A model generated the notes under the pieces. That model was not told where the DNA came from, did not search any database, and saw nothing but the letters and a program-made list of their open reading frames with translations. From an uncultured Ruminococcus sp. (GTDB lineage: Bacteria; Bacillota; Clostridia; Monoglobales; Monoglobaceae), in assembly GCA_902766745.1 (NCBI GenBank), contig CACXES010000069.1, positions 1-44,327 of the forward strand: DNA of 44,327 nucleotides. The letters are read 5' to 3'. The translations under genes were made by a program, and so were the position numbers. Below are positions 44,107 to 44,327 of this stretch, in pieces. How positions within the stretch are numbered: the first letter of the stretch is position 1; every line of letters starts with the position of its first letter.

Positions 44107-44327
44107 ATTGTAAAATGTGAAAACACAAAAATGTGGATAACTTTCCGCCAAATCCGAAATAATTTTTTCGTTGCAGTTGGGCAGTAGGGTTCCTGAAAAA
44201 CGGAGGGTTGTACCCGATGTTTTTTTGGGAAGAGGAGACGCAGCGGAGCAGGCGACGATGCGAATAAACGAGCATCAAGCAAGCGGAGCAAGTGGCGACG
44301 AGGGCGCAGGGCAATTATTCAATAAAA
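44107..44327 (-). repeat. Interspersed repeat, right copy of the window-edge inverted pair
   Basis: Reverse complement of 52-271 with few changes and one indel; it runs to the last base of the window. It carries the same perfect DnaA-box sequence (TGTGGATAA at 44132-44140). The outer 15-base inverted repeat expected on its far side would fall just beyond the window. No gene is seen from 43880 to 44327. Confidence 0.85.

Overview
The window looks like one chromosomal segment, possibly a whole contig, from a fibre- or glycan-degrading anaerobic Clostridia-type Bacillota. I infer this from the YesMN-type two-component pair, LplABC-like and MalFG-like sugar transporters without their own ATPase, S-layer homology (SLH) surface proteins, sigma-A type promoters, consensus AGGAGG-type ribosome sites, and Oscillospiraceae-like interspersed repeats. 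Genus or species cannot be given from sequence alone.

Layout. (1) 307-3532, minus: response regulator and histidine kinase of the YesN/YesM type. (2) 3867-20260, plus: a tightly packed run of nine genes behind one good promoter (3798-3826) with a palindrome abutting its -35. It holds an LplA-like lipoprotein, two permeases, and then six large secreted proteins: two paralogous DUF4832-type barrel proteins (A1, A2), an SLH protein, an 889-residue protein with a divergent SLH-like N-terminus, and two paralogous beta-rich proteins (B1, B2). (3) 20261-20764: a nest of interspersed repeats. (4) 20765-27064, plus: cytoplasmic GH42-like and GH31 glycosidases, then an SDR dehydrogenase, an enolase-superfamily sugar-acid dehydratase and a KDPG/KDPGal-type aldolase. 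(5) 27275-30635, minus: a second sugar ABC transporter, divergent from a membrane-bound AraC-family regulator (31635-33953, plus), whose gene overlaps a PflX-like radical SAM gene. (6) 34900-41607, minus: a CPA2 antiporter, an SLH-anchored M15-type peptidase, two half-size TauE/SafE proteins and a GH2 beta-galactosidase. (7) 41788-43879, plus: ybaK and guaB.

How the parts may work together (inference): the YesMN pair senses an extracellular glycan or its fragments and turns on the surface operon. SLH proteins hold barrel and beta-rich proteins at the cell wall, the Lpl-type transporter imports oligosaccharides, cytoplasmic GH42/GH31 (and possibly the GH2) enzymes release monosaccharides, and the SDR-dehydratase-aldolase trio oxidises a sugar through a De Ley-Doudoroff-like route. 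The best candidate for an undescribed system is the DUF4832/SLH surface module at 7280-20260.

The module and its catabolic genes (3867-27064) lie between two direct copies (89% identical over 94 ungapped bases) of a structured repeat; a third, inverted relative sits at the end of guaB. The window edges are inverted copies of another repeat of about 220 bp carrying a perfect DnaA-box sequence, so the window may simply end at repeat-induced assembly breaks. No tRNA, rRNA, CRISPR array, transposase or prophage gene was seen.
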